Source of the DNA: Candidatus Cloacimonadota bacterium
Lineage (GTDB): Bacteria > Cloacimonadota > Cloacimonadia > Cloacimonadales > WRIO01
Reading direction: 5' to 3'
Assembly: GCA_023230175.1 (NCBI GenBank)
Contig: JALNXV010000238.1
Span: forward strand, 1 to 5,844
DNA length: 5,844 nt
Both the position numbers and the translations under genes were made by a program. This document shows positions 1 to 5,844 of the stretch, piece after piece. Under the pieces are notes generated by a model. The model searched no databases and had not been told where the DNA came from. It saw nothing but the letters and a program-made list of their open reading frames with translations. Every line of letters starts with the position of its first letter. Positions within the stretch are counted from its first letter, which is position 1.

Positions 1-3000
1 CTCATCAAAAAACACGGAAAAAACCGGAAATAGAAATCAGGTATTTTCTTGAAGAAGTCACGAATCGAAAGCCCCTTGCCTCTGGTGGCAATAATTCTCT
101 TAATTTGTGCAATCTGGTTGATATTGGCACTAGAATCAGGTTTGTTCTTCTCAAGATGATTCAATAATTCCTGTCTTGCAGTAACAGTATAATCCTTTTC
201 ACACTTTTGGTATTTTTCTATCTGAATTCTGTTTATTTCGTTATCAAAAAAATCAAGGACCTTAGACTCGCAGATTATTTTCTTTACAAGAGTTCGATAA
301 TATGCCAGTTCAAAATCATCAGCTATTTCTTTTGTTGAAAGTTTTTTTTCATCAATGGCAGTAATAAACTCGATGGCTTTAGTTGACTCAATTAATTCTT
401 GCCTATGAGTCATCAATTGGCAGTATGCCTGATAATCAGAAGCGTCAGCCTCATTCAAAGCCATGCATATCTCATTCAGCTTTGGAGTGCCTTGGGAGAG
501 TAATTGTCTATCATTGAATTGCTGCCTTTTTTCTAATAAATCGACAACCTTTGAAAGCTTATCAACAATCTCAGGCTCCTTCACAAGCAACATTACTGAA
601 GCAGATGTCAAATCAGGAAGTGTTGCAGATATTGAATTCATCTGCTTATCCAAAGAAGCTAATTTAGAACATAGGGATCCAATGGAAGATTCCGTTAAGC
701 TATCTGAATTCAAAAGGCATAATACGTCATAAGGGAGACCTTCCATTGCTTTCTTTTTCTCTTGAACAGAATTCATCGAAGAGACAAGACTATTCACCAG
801 TGAAGCTATTTGATCTTTTGCTATTTTTTCTGAAGAATAACTCTGTAAAGAATGAAGTATCTTGTTTTGAATTGAAGTCTTCTGGAAAAAACCAGCCTGA
901 AGCATTTCACGCAATTGCCTTTGAAGTTCCTTGATTACCGTGTAATCGAAAATTTCTTCATCAAACTTCACAGGTATTTTTTGCTTCTCAATTCTTTCAG
1001 TTTCCTGAGCTTCCGCATATTTCAGCATCTTCGGGAGAATGAGTTTTTGATTGCAGTTTAGGAAATAAACAGGAACATTGAGCGCTTGAATGGAAGACAG
1101 GCAATCTTTAAGCAGTGACAACTTTTTAATAACCTCGGCTTCCGAAGCCAAAAAAGTTGGCCGTAAGAACGGATAATTCGAAACCAAGTAATTCTCTTGC
1201 TGTTTTTTCAGTTCTTCAGTTTTGAGGAAAGCCATTACCTCTTTCTTCACTGAATTCAAATCCTTGTCTCCACCAATCATCAAGTACAACTTCCCACAGG
1301 AGTTCTCACTCATTGGAGCAAAACGTGATACTTCTTTTGAGTAATATTGAAGCTTTTCAACAATGTTGTTTCGTTCTATTTCCGAAATCGTTGCAGCAAG
1401 CTCTGGATCAATTAACAACTGTCGGTTGCTCTTTTCCTCAGCAGCAACCATTCTAGAAATCAAGTCATAAAGAGAAAGACCATTTACACGTTCTTTGTTG
1501 ATTTCATTAACAATCTGGTTAAGCTTGGAACGTCTGTCAGAAATATCTGCGACAAGCTGAGAATATGAAGTAATGCTGGCCTTGTGGTCATCATGCAAAG
1601 CTTCCTCAAACTGTGCGACAACGTGTTCTTTAGTTGCTTTCGTTGAATGAAGTTCAAGAACAAATTCCTTCAGACCTATCTGGTTCAGGTTTCGTTGAAC
1701 AACATCAAGAGCAGCCTTTTTCTCAGCCACGAATAAGACTTTTTTGTCAGAAGCCAAACAATCCGCAATTATTGATGTAATCGTCTGAGATTTCCCTGTT
1801 CCAGGAGGTCCTTGCAGGACAAAACTGCAACCTTCCTTTGCAGCTTTCACCGCTCTAAGCTGTGATTCATCACAGGAAACGGGCAATACCATGGACTTGA
1901 TGTCATCATCAGATATCTCTGGAATTGGTGTATATTCAAATTCGAGGTGATTCTTAATCAATGATGATGTGATTTTGTGCTTTTCTAGCACGTCTCTGCG
2001 TGATAGAAGATCATTATAGATAATAAACTGAGAAAAAGAGAAAACGCCAAGGACAGAATATGGAATGACAACCCAATTCGGAATCTTTTCTATACACTTC
2101 CTGAATGTTAATAGAACTTTATTGATGTCCAGACCCGAATCGTCTGTTGGAAGGTTTTGATTATTGTATGGAATATTTACTTGATAATCCTGCTTAAGCT
2201 TTTCCACAATTGAATAGTTCAAGATGCAGTCTTCATCCCTTTTTCTTAGCTTGTAGTTCTTTGATGAAACACGAACCAATTCAACTGGCATCAAGATAAT
2301 TGGCGCAAAACGACTGATCTTCTTCTCGTACCAGTTAAGCAAGCCAATCCCTAGAAACAGTGTGTTGGCACCGGTTTCATTTAAATCAGAATTAGCTTGA
2401 TACATTATTTCCTTCAGCCGCTTCAACAAATCATTTTCATCATGGTTTACAATCAGAGTATTATTCTCAAAAGCTTTGGTAATCAGAGTCTTTGTCCCTT
2501 CTTCCGTCAGCGGGACAACATTAAAATTCTGTATTGGGTTTTCCAAAGGACTCGGCATGAAAGAAAACTCAGTATTCAGGAAAAGTTTGTCTTCAAGTGT
2601 TGCAGGGTTGTTATTCAGGAAAGTAATAGTTTTTTTTCTTTTTGGGTTTAAATTGATTAGAACGTTTCTTGTACTCAGATCAAGCAGTTTCTTGCTCCAA
2701 TACACTATCTTGTCAGTTTCTTTCTCAAAAACAAGTGAAACATCGTTTTCAGGCCCATAGTCATTGGAATCTAACTCCAGTTTTGACATATGGTCTGTAT
2801 CCTCATAGAGTTCAACTTTCCCCTTCTCCGAATACCTGTCCATCTGTATTGGCAGAATATTCAGATTCCGGCAGTTTTCAATATCTACAATGGTAAGTTG
2901 TCCCTTGCTCTTCTCTGCTTCTTCTTCAGCTGATTTGCAGGCAAAAGCGAAACTAGTAGAACTGGTTATCAATGTAGTCTCGATGAGACAAATTGACCTT

Positions 3001-3944
3001 TTGTTTCCAATCAACCTGCTTACCAGGATCGAACTGTCATTTGAAGTTGGTGAATCCAAATTCTCATCACGAAGCCAACAACCTACAAAAGCATGTCCTG
3101 GAACAAGTACAACAAAAGGATTAAGATGAATTGCTTCTAATATGGAAGCAAACAGCAATGTGCTGTCAATGCATGTCGCAATGTGCGATGACACAACAGA
3201 ATCCACCATCCTGATATTCTGCCCCTCTCCTGTGAAGTTTTTTGGCGGTAAGGAGTAAGTTATCTTCAAATCGAGTAATGTGTCATAAACGGAAGCGCAA
3301 AAGCATTCAATACGTTTGGGATCTCCTTTTGAATAACCATCAAGTTCTGGGGAATCGCCCCTTTTCTGCATCTTCTGACTAACAAGATATGATAGTTTTC
3401 CAACTTCCTCTGCATTTGGGGTAACAAAAACGGCTAATTCCTTTTCATTTCCACTCCAATGATTGTAAGGAAACACTGTAATAACTTTTGATATTTGGTT
3501 ATTCTTTATTTTTCCATCATCACTTGTAAAGCATACAATAACAGATGCTTCAACTTCCTCGGAAATACGTGACAATGTTACTGGATCCAACTCGAGTGCT
3601 TGAGTAATATACTTATCTCCTTTGAACTTTGGAATAGTCAATGTCAAAGGTCTGAAATAAGGAACTGGCTTGGAAAAGATGCTGAGCGTGCCTCCAATCA
3701 GTTCTTCATTTTGATTTGAAAGCCAGATTGAACCCTGCATTCCAATTCTTGCTCGAAATTGAGAATAACATATTTTGTCTGTTGATAGAGTAACCGTCTG
3801 TAAAACAGTAGCATCCGGGGTGCCTTCGAAATTCAATTGTCCTTGCACTTCTTTATCAAGCGAAACGTTCGGAACTTCTTGCACGCTTTCATTGGCATTC
3901 AGGCAATTCACCTCCTTATCTGATTTGAAGTTTTTATCTTCCAT
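1..3944 (-). CDS. DUF4011-type superfamily 1 helicase with N-terminal transglutaminase-like domain (5' part; runs off left edge)
   Basis: This is an open frame of 1314 codons without a stop, starting at 3944 and leaving the window at base 1. Residues 1-200 match the N-terminal region usual in DUF4011 proteins, with AVFVTPN near 171-177 and LDGY at 201-204. A transglutaminase-like domain follows: ATCIDST with Cys258, GHAFVGCW with His284, and LIETT with Glu322 where Asp or Glu is expected. The DUF4011 region opens at about 408 with YWSKKLLDLSTRN (Trp416). The helicase core begins with a Q-motif-like DESQ (Gln695), Walker A GPPGTGKS at 712-719 (Lys718), VLFVAEKKAALDVV at 736-749 and LELHSTKA at 763-770. 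Residues 771-1290 are a helical, Lys/Glu/Gln-rich insertion. The last residues, FFPCFLM, are the segment that in this family precedes the Walker B DEAS motif, so Walker B, motifs IV-VI and any C-terminal DUF3320/Vsr-like nuclease lie outside. Relatives are about 1900-2200 residues long. The likely role is ATP-driven nucleic-acid translocation or unwinding in the cytoplasm, probably in defence against foreign DNA; the family assignment is firm and the role is inferred. ATG 3947 is the alternative start, in the same frame. Confidence 0.93.
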   Translation of the reverse strand, partial: MEDKNFKSDKEVNCLNANESVQEVPNVSLDKEVQGQLNFEGTPDATVLQTVTLSTDKICYSQFRARIGMQGSIWLSNQNEELIGGTLSIFSKPVPYFRPLTLTIPKFKGDKYITQALELDPVTLSRISEEVEASVIVCFTSDDGKIKNNQISKVITVFPYNHWSGNEKELAVFVTPNAEEVGKLSYLVSQKMQKRGDSPELDGYSKGDPKRIECFCASVYDTLLDLKITYSLPPKNFTGEGQNIRMVDSVVSSHIATCIDSTLLFASILEAIHLNPFVVLVPGHAFVGCWLRDENLDSPTSNDSSILVSRLIGNKRSICLIETTLITSSTSFAFACKSAEEEAEKSKGQLTIVDIENCRNLNILPIQMDRYSEKGKVELYEDTDHMSKLELDSNDYGPENDVSLVFEKETDKIVYWSKKLLDLSTRNVLINLNPKRKKTITFLNNNPATLEDKLFLNTEFSFMPSPLENPIQNFNVVPLTEEGTKTLITKAFENNTLIVNHDENDLLKRLKEIMYQANSDLNETGANTLFLGIGLLNWYEKKISRFAPIILMPVELVRVSSKNYKLRKRDEDCILNYSIVEKLKQDYQVNIPYNNQNLPTDDSGLDINKVLLTFRKCIEKIPNWVVIPYSVLGVFSFSQFIIYNDLLSRRDVLEKHKITSSLIKNHLEFEYTPIPEISDDDIKSMVLPVSCDESQLRAVKAAKEGCSFVLQGPPGTGKSQTITSIIADCLASDKKVLFVAEKKAALDVVQRNLNQIGLKEFVLELHSTKATKEHVVAQFEEALHDDHKASITSYSQLVADISDRRSKLNQIVNEINKERVNGLSLYDLISRMVAAEEKSNRQLLIDPELAATISEIERNNIVEKLQYYSKEVSRFAPMSENSCGKLYLMIGGDKDLNSVKKEVMAFLKTEELKKQQENYLVSNYPFLRPTFLASEAEVIKKLSLLKDCLSSIQALNVPVYFLNCNQKLILPKMLKYAEAQETERIEKQKIPVKFDEEIFDYTVIKELQRQLREMLQAGFFQKTSIQNKILHSLQSYSSEKIAKDQIASLVNSLVSSMNSVQEKKKAMEGLPYDVLCLLNSDSLTESSIGSLCSKLASLDKQMNSISATLPDLTSASVMLLVKEPEIVDKLSKVVDLLEKRQQFNDRQLLSQGTPKLNEICMALNEADASDYQAYCQLMTHRQELIESTKAIEFITAIDEKKLSTKEIADDFELAYYRTLVKKIICESKVLDFFDNEINRIQIEKYQKCEKDYTVTARQELLNHLEKNKPDSSANINQIAQIKRIIATRGKGLSIRDFFKKIPDFYFRFFPCFLM

Positions 3945-5478
3945 CATCAACCCTCTCAACAAAAATCAGTCTTGAAAAATCATATTCATTCAACTCGTGG
4001 CATACTTTCTCATATGAAGAAAAGAACACACTGCTATCATTTGTAAAGCTCTTCAGAACAAAAGCAACCTTGATTGCTGTGACATCTTCAGAGGCACATT
4101 CGATTCGAAAAGTCCAATCAAGAGATTGGAATAAGGAACTCAGAAGATGTTTTGTATATTCTTCAACAACCCTGTCTTCAATTTTCTTCAGGAATTGAGA
4201 TATGCAAAGTACCTTTTCGCTTTCATCTGAATAAAAGACAAGCGTTTCATTTAATACAAAATCAGCATCATTTTCTTTTTCGAATCTGACAGAGCAGGAA
4301 GCAATTTTCTCTTGAAAACAAATAGAAGCCAAAACTTTCAATATAGTAGAACCATCATTCTGTTCATATGGAAACGATAATGGTATTAAGGTAGTCTCTG
4401 ACTCGGGAACCAACTCTTCAGTTTTGCTCTTTTCAAAAGCAGCATCAGAAGATGAAGTAATTTTTCTTCTTTTTTTGACTATGAGAACTACGGCGAAGAG
4501 AATTACAAAGGCTGTCAGTAAGGCAGCAATAAGCCATAGCAGAAATTGATGGCTCTGTTTTTCCCCATGAGTAGATGAATCTTCAACAGTGACAGAAGCG
4601 GACTCATCCGTGGATCCAGTTAACAAATTATTTTCTTCTTCACCCTGAATAACTCCAATTGAGGACATAGAATCAATGTCGGATATTTCTGCGGGGGATG
4701 CCAATACATTTGTTTTATTATCGTTTGTAGAGAATTGAGCTTCTTCCTCGTTTATAGAAACAGCAGGAGGGACTTTATTATCAATCGCTAACTCTCCTAA
4801 ATCAGAAGGCTTTTGGTCTTCTGCCGTTTTTTGGTTGTTTTCCGAAGCAACAATCATTTCAGGATTAAAAAACAACTCTCCAATAGTTGAAACAGACTCA
4901 ATCTCAGACGTCTCAGAAGAAACTGAATCACTTGTTGCATAGGCCGTAGAAGTGTCTTCAGAATCAGAAATTTGCTCTACTGGTGTTGCCTCATTCCCAA
5001 TTACGGCCGTCACAGAAGAATCTGTTATTTGCACTGCTTTCACATCGTCTGTCTCAGTTCCATCATGTTCAGAAACTGAATTGCTTGTTGCATAGGCCGT
5101 AGAAGTGTCTTCAGAATCAGGGATTTGATCTACTGGTGTTGTATCATTTCCAATTACGGTCGTCACAGATGGGTCTGTTTCTTGCGCTACCGCCAGCTCT
5201 TCTGCCTTTAGTGCACTATCATTATCTGAAGAAATACCACTTGATTCATTATCAGCAATTATCACTTGATCAGCATATTCTACTACCTGACCATCTTCTG
5301 TGTTGATCAGACTAACTTGATCCCTGTTTTCCGGATTGGAATTCACAGTTTCAGACACCATTGCACCTTGAGTAAACGCAGGGTTAGTAACACAAGAGGC
5401 AAACAGAAAAAGAACAGTTATTCCTAATAACTGTAAACTACTTCTCTTTCGAATCACGGATGCATTATAACATACCAT
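3934..5478 (-). CDS. Single-pass envelope protein with acidic repeat-bearing exterior and orphan cytosolic domain; unrecognised
   Basis: I do not recognise the family. Counting from ATG 5478 (514 residues): a signal peptide has basic RKR at 10-12, the hydrophobic stretch LQLLGITVLFLFA, then SC with Cys29. This resembles a relaxed lipobox (Phe at -3), so it may be a lipoprotein or be cleaved by signal peptidase I. Residues 30-310 are low-complexity, rich in Asp, Glu, Ser, Thr and Asn, poor in basic residues and free of cysteine. They hold two imperfect 36-residue repeats (101-136 and 152-187) and a shorter repeated motif S-[ED]-I-[ED]-S-x-S-[ST]-I-G (191-200, 266-275). A transmembrane helix at about 311-334 is followed by KKRRK (335-339), placing residues 340-514 in the cytoplasm. 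That tail looks folded, with alternating hydrophobic strands, several cysteines and DWTFRIECASED near 454-465. The gene overlaps the helicase gene, so the tail may recruit, hold or trigger the helicase at the membrane (inference). The start is uncertain: TTG 5508 gives 524 residues, GTG 5457 gives 507 and the most compact signal peptide. None has a clear Shine-Dalgarno sequence. Confidence 0.85.
   Translation of the reverse strand: MVCYNASVIRKRSSLQLLGITVLFLFASCVTNPAFTQGAMVSETVNSNPENRDQVSLINTEDGQVVEYADQVIIADNESSGISSDNDSALKAEELAVAQETDPSVTTVIGNDTTPVDQIPDSEDTSTAYATSNSVSEHDGTETDDVKAVQITDSSVTAVIGNEATPVEQISDSEDTSTAYATSDSVSSETSEIESVSTIGELFFNPEMIVASENNQKTAEDQKPSDLGELAIDNKVPPAVSINEEEAQFSTNDNKTNVLASPAEISDIDSMSSIGVIQGEEENNLLTGSTDESASVTVEDSSTHGEKQSHQFLLWLIAALLTAFVILFAVVLIVKKRRKITSSSDAAFEKSKTEELVPESETTLIPLSFPYEQNDGSTILKVLASICFQEKIASCSVRFEKENDADFVLNETLVFYSDESEKVLCISQFLKKIEDRVVEEYTKHLLSSLFQSLDWTFRIECASEDVTAIKVAFVLKSFTNDSSVFFSSYEKVCHELNEYDFSRLIFVERVDDGR
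3951..3957 (-). promoter_or_regulatory. Ribosome binding site of the helicase gene, inside the upstream gene
   Basis: On the minus strand GAGAGGG precedes two consecutive ATG codons (3947 and 3944). Counting from GAGAGG (3957-3952), the gap is 4 bases to the first ATG and 7 bases to the second, so the second fits a normal Shine-Dalgarno spacing better. The site lies within the last codons of the membrane-protein gene, whose TAA is at 3936-3934. The reading frames overlap by 11 bases (start 3944) or 14 bases (start 3947). This arrangement favours translational coupling of the two products. Confidence 0.7.
4918..5025 (-). repeat. Copy 2 of an in-frame 36-codon duplication
   Basis: This copy begins TDSSVTAVIGNEATP and ends with ATSDSVS. 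It matches copy 1 (5071-5178) at 29 of 36 residues and lies exactly 153 bases (51 codons) from it. A 37-base block is identical in both copies (4931-4967 and 5084-5120). Weaker similarity extends about 15 bases beyond the copy, toward higher coordinates. The unit sits in the acidic extracytoplasmic region of the membrane protein and looks like a fairly recent internal duplication that has begun to diverge. Confidence 0.88.
5071..5178 (-). repeat. Copy 1 of an in-frame 36-codon duplication
   Basis: This copy begins TDPSVTTVIGNDTTP and ends with ATSNSVS. It differs from copy 2 at seven residues, all conservative or small-residue changes (Pro/Ser, Thr/Ala, Asp/Glu, Asn/Asp). The core DSEDTSTAYATS is identical in both copies. 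The 15-codon linker between the copies is not obviously repeated. Confidence 0.88.
5414..5434. promoter_or_regulatory. Perfect 9-3-9 inverted repeat near the 5' end of the membrane-protein gene
   Basis: The arms ACAGTTATT (5414-5422) and AATAACTGT (5426-5434) are exact reverse complements separated by CCT. The element lies within the codons for the signal-peptide hydrophobic stretch, about 24-44 bases downstream of the start point predicted from the -10 element. It could be an operator for a dimeric repressor or an mRNA hairpin limiting early translation. Chance occurrence in AT-rich DNA is possible, so function is inferred. Confidence 0.4.
5464..5472 (-). promoter_or_regulatory. Extended -10 promoter element (TGTTATAAT)
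   Basis: On the minus strand TGT followed by consensus TATAAT (hexamer 5469-5464) forms a TGnTATAAT extended -10 box. The hexamer at 17-base spacing is CACCCA, a poor -35, which extended -10 promoters can tolerate. Transcription would begin near 5457, at or next to the in-frame GTG. This is the best promoter candidate for the two-gene unit. It overlaps the coding frame if ATG 5478 or TTG 5508 is the true start. Confidence 0.45.
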
Positions 5479-5623
5479 TGTTGAGTTGGGTGAGAATAAT
5501 CGTTTCAATTTAGTTAACCCGCCGATTAATGTTCATACACCAATCGAGAAGCCATTTGACTTTTTCACTAATGGAAACCTCTTTGGGTTTCAGTTACCGC
5601 ATAATGGAGTTTTTGAGCCGGGA
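5479..5623. other. Intergenic stretch between the barrel protein gene and the membrane-protein gene
   Basis: This stretch holds no gene of its own. It contains a weak hairpin (GAAACC 5574-5579 with GGTTTC 5586-5591) without a T-tract on either strand, and a CCATT/AATGG inverted pair (5552-5556, 5570-5574). Neither qualifies as an intrinsic terminator. Read-through from the upstream gene therefore cannot be excluded. If TTG 5508 is used, the spacer shrinks to 115 bases. Confidence 0.6.
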
Positions 5624-5844
5624 TCAGAACAGCCTGAAGGTAATCACTGCTCCATTGTAATCAGTGTATGCCGGAAGAAGAGTGAACTGATATGAGATTC
5701 CTATTTCCAGCTGGAACAGCTCACCTGTCCATAGAATCGTGCCTATTCCTGGGCGTACCATGATGCCATTGTGCATCCGATAGAACTTGTTCGGCTCACT
5801 GGGAGTCTCAAGCCACTGGTTGAAGTACCCTGCATCAATGTAGA
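5624..5844 (-). CDS. C-terminal end of a probable outer-membrane beta-barrel protein (partial; runs off right edge)
   Basis: The minus-strand frame entering at the right edge gives 72 residues and stops at TGA (5626-5624). The sequence begins YIDAGYFNQWLETP and ends GAVITFRLF. It shows alternating hydrophobic residues typical of transmembrane beta strands (TILWTGELFQLEIGISYQF), aromatic residues at likely membrane borders, short Asp/Asn/Gly turns, and a terminal Phe. A terminal Phe on an amphipathic last strand is the usual recognition signal for the barrel assembly machinery, so an outer-membrane location is likely. The specific family and function cannot be told from this tail. By hand count its codons are 104 of 219 bases G+C (47.5%), richer than the roughly 40% seen in sampled lines of the helicase gene. 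It is probably a separate transcription unit from the two genes downstream. Confidence 0.72.
   Translation of the reverse strand, partial: YIDAGYFNQWLETPSEPNKFYRMHNGIMVRPGIGTILWTGELFQLEIGISYQFTLLPAYTDYNGAVITFRLF

Noticed and set aside
463..934. Short plus-strand open frames opposite the helicase gene
   Set aside because: They lie antisense to a 1314-codon frame with clear family motifs, and their translations have no recognisable domains or ribosome binding sites.
2397..3129. Cluster of overlapping plus-strand open frames of 75-94 codons
   Set aside because: They are antisense to the DUF4011 and transglutaminase-like regions, overlap one another, and are low-complexity Ser/Phe/Leu-rich translations typical of shadow frames.
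3775..3975. Plus-strand open frame of 66 codons across the gene junction
   Set aside because: It is antisense to both real genes and has no supporting motif.
4918..5178. CRISPR-like repeat array
   Set aside because: There are only two diverged copies, in frame within a gene and with a coding linker, so this is a protein repeat and not a CRISPR array.
5503..5508. TTGAAA on the minus strand as a -35 box
   Set aside because: It is 33 bases from the TATAAT hexamer, and the hexamer at 17 bases spacing (CTCAAC) does not resemble a -10 box.
5574..5591. Hairpin GAAACC/GGTTTC as terminator of the barrel-protein gene
   Set aside because: The stem is only six base pairs and there is no T-tract after it on either strand.
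5486..5695. Plus-strand open frame of 69 codons
   Set aside because: It overlaps the antisense barrel-protein tail, whose minus-strand reading has a coherent beta-strand pattern and a terminal Phe; the plus-strand translation has no such pattern.

Overview
The window lies in an AT-rich (roughly 40% GC) bacterial genome with an outer membrane. Three genes are visible, all on the minus strand, so transcription runs from right to left. The outer-membrane inference comes from the right-edge fragment, which reads like the last strands of a beta-barrel protein ending in phenylalanine, and from the lipoprotein-like signal peptide of the middle gene. The phylum cannot be fixed from this sequence. A relaxed lipobox with Phe at -3 would suit a spirochaete among others, but that is weak evidence.

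Layout from right to left: (1) 5844-5624, the last 72 codons of a probable outer-membrane beta-barrel protein. (2) 5623-5479, a short intergenic stretch with no convincing terminator. (3) 5478-3934, an unrecognised membrane protein. It has a signal peptide, a long acidic Ser/Thr-rich extracytoplasmic region with an imperfect 36-residue duplication, one transmembrane helix, a basic stop-transfer cluster and a cytoplasmic domain of about 175 residues. An extended -10 promoter element and a perfect 9-3-9 inverted repeat sit at its 5' end. (4) 3944-1, the first 1314 codons of a very large DUF4011-type superfamily 1 helicase that runs off the left edge. It contains a family N-terminal region, a transglutaminase-like domain with Cys258, His284 and probably Glu322, the DUF4011 region from about residue 408, a Walker A motif at 712-719, and a helical insertion of nearly 600 residues. 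It is cut just before the expected Walker B motif.

The helicase start overlaps the end of the membrane-protein gene by 11 to 14 bases, and its ribosome binding site lies inside that gene, so the two are almost certainly co-translated. The best candidate for an undescribed system is this pair: a single-pass envelope protein with an orphan cytosolic domain coupled to a large helicase whose relatives often carry a C-terminal Vsr-like/MTES_1575 nuclease and are suspected or shown to act in phage or plasmid defence. The nuclease end is outside the window, so that part is inference.
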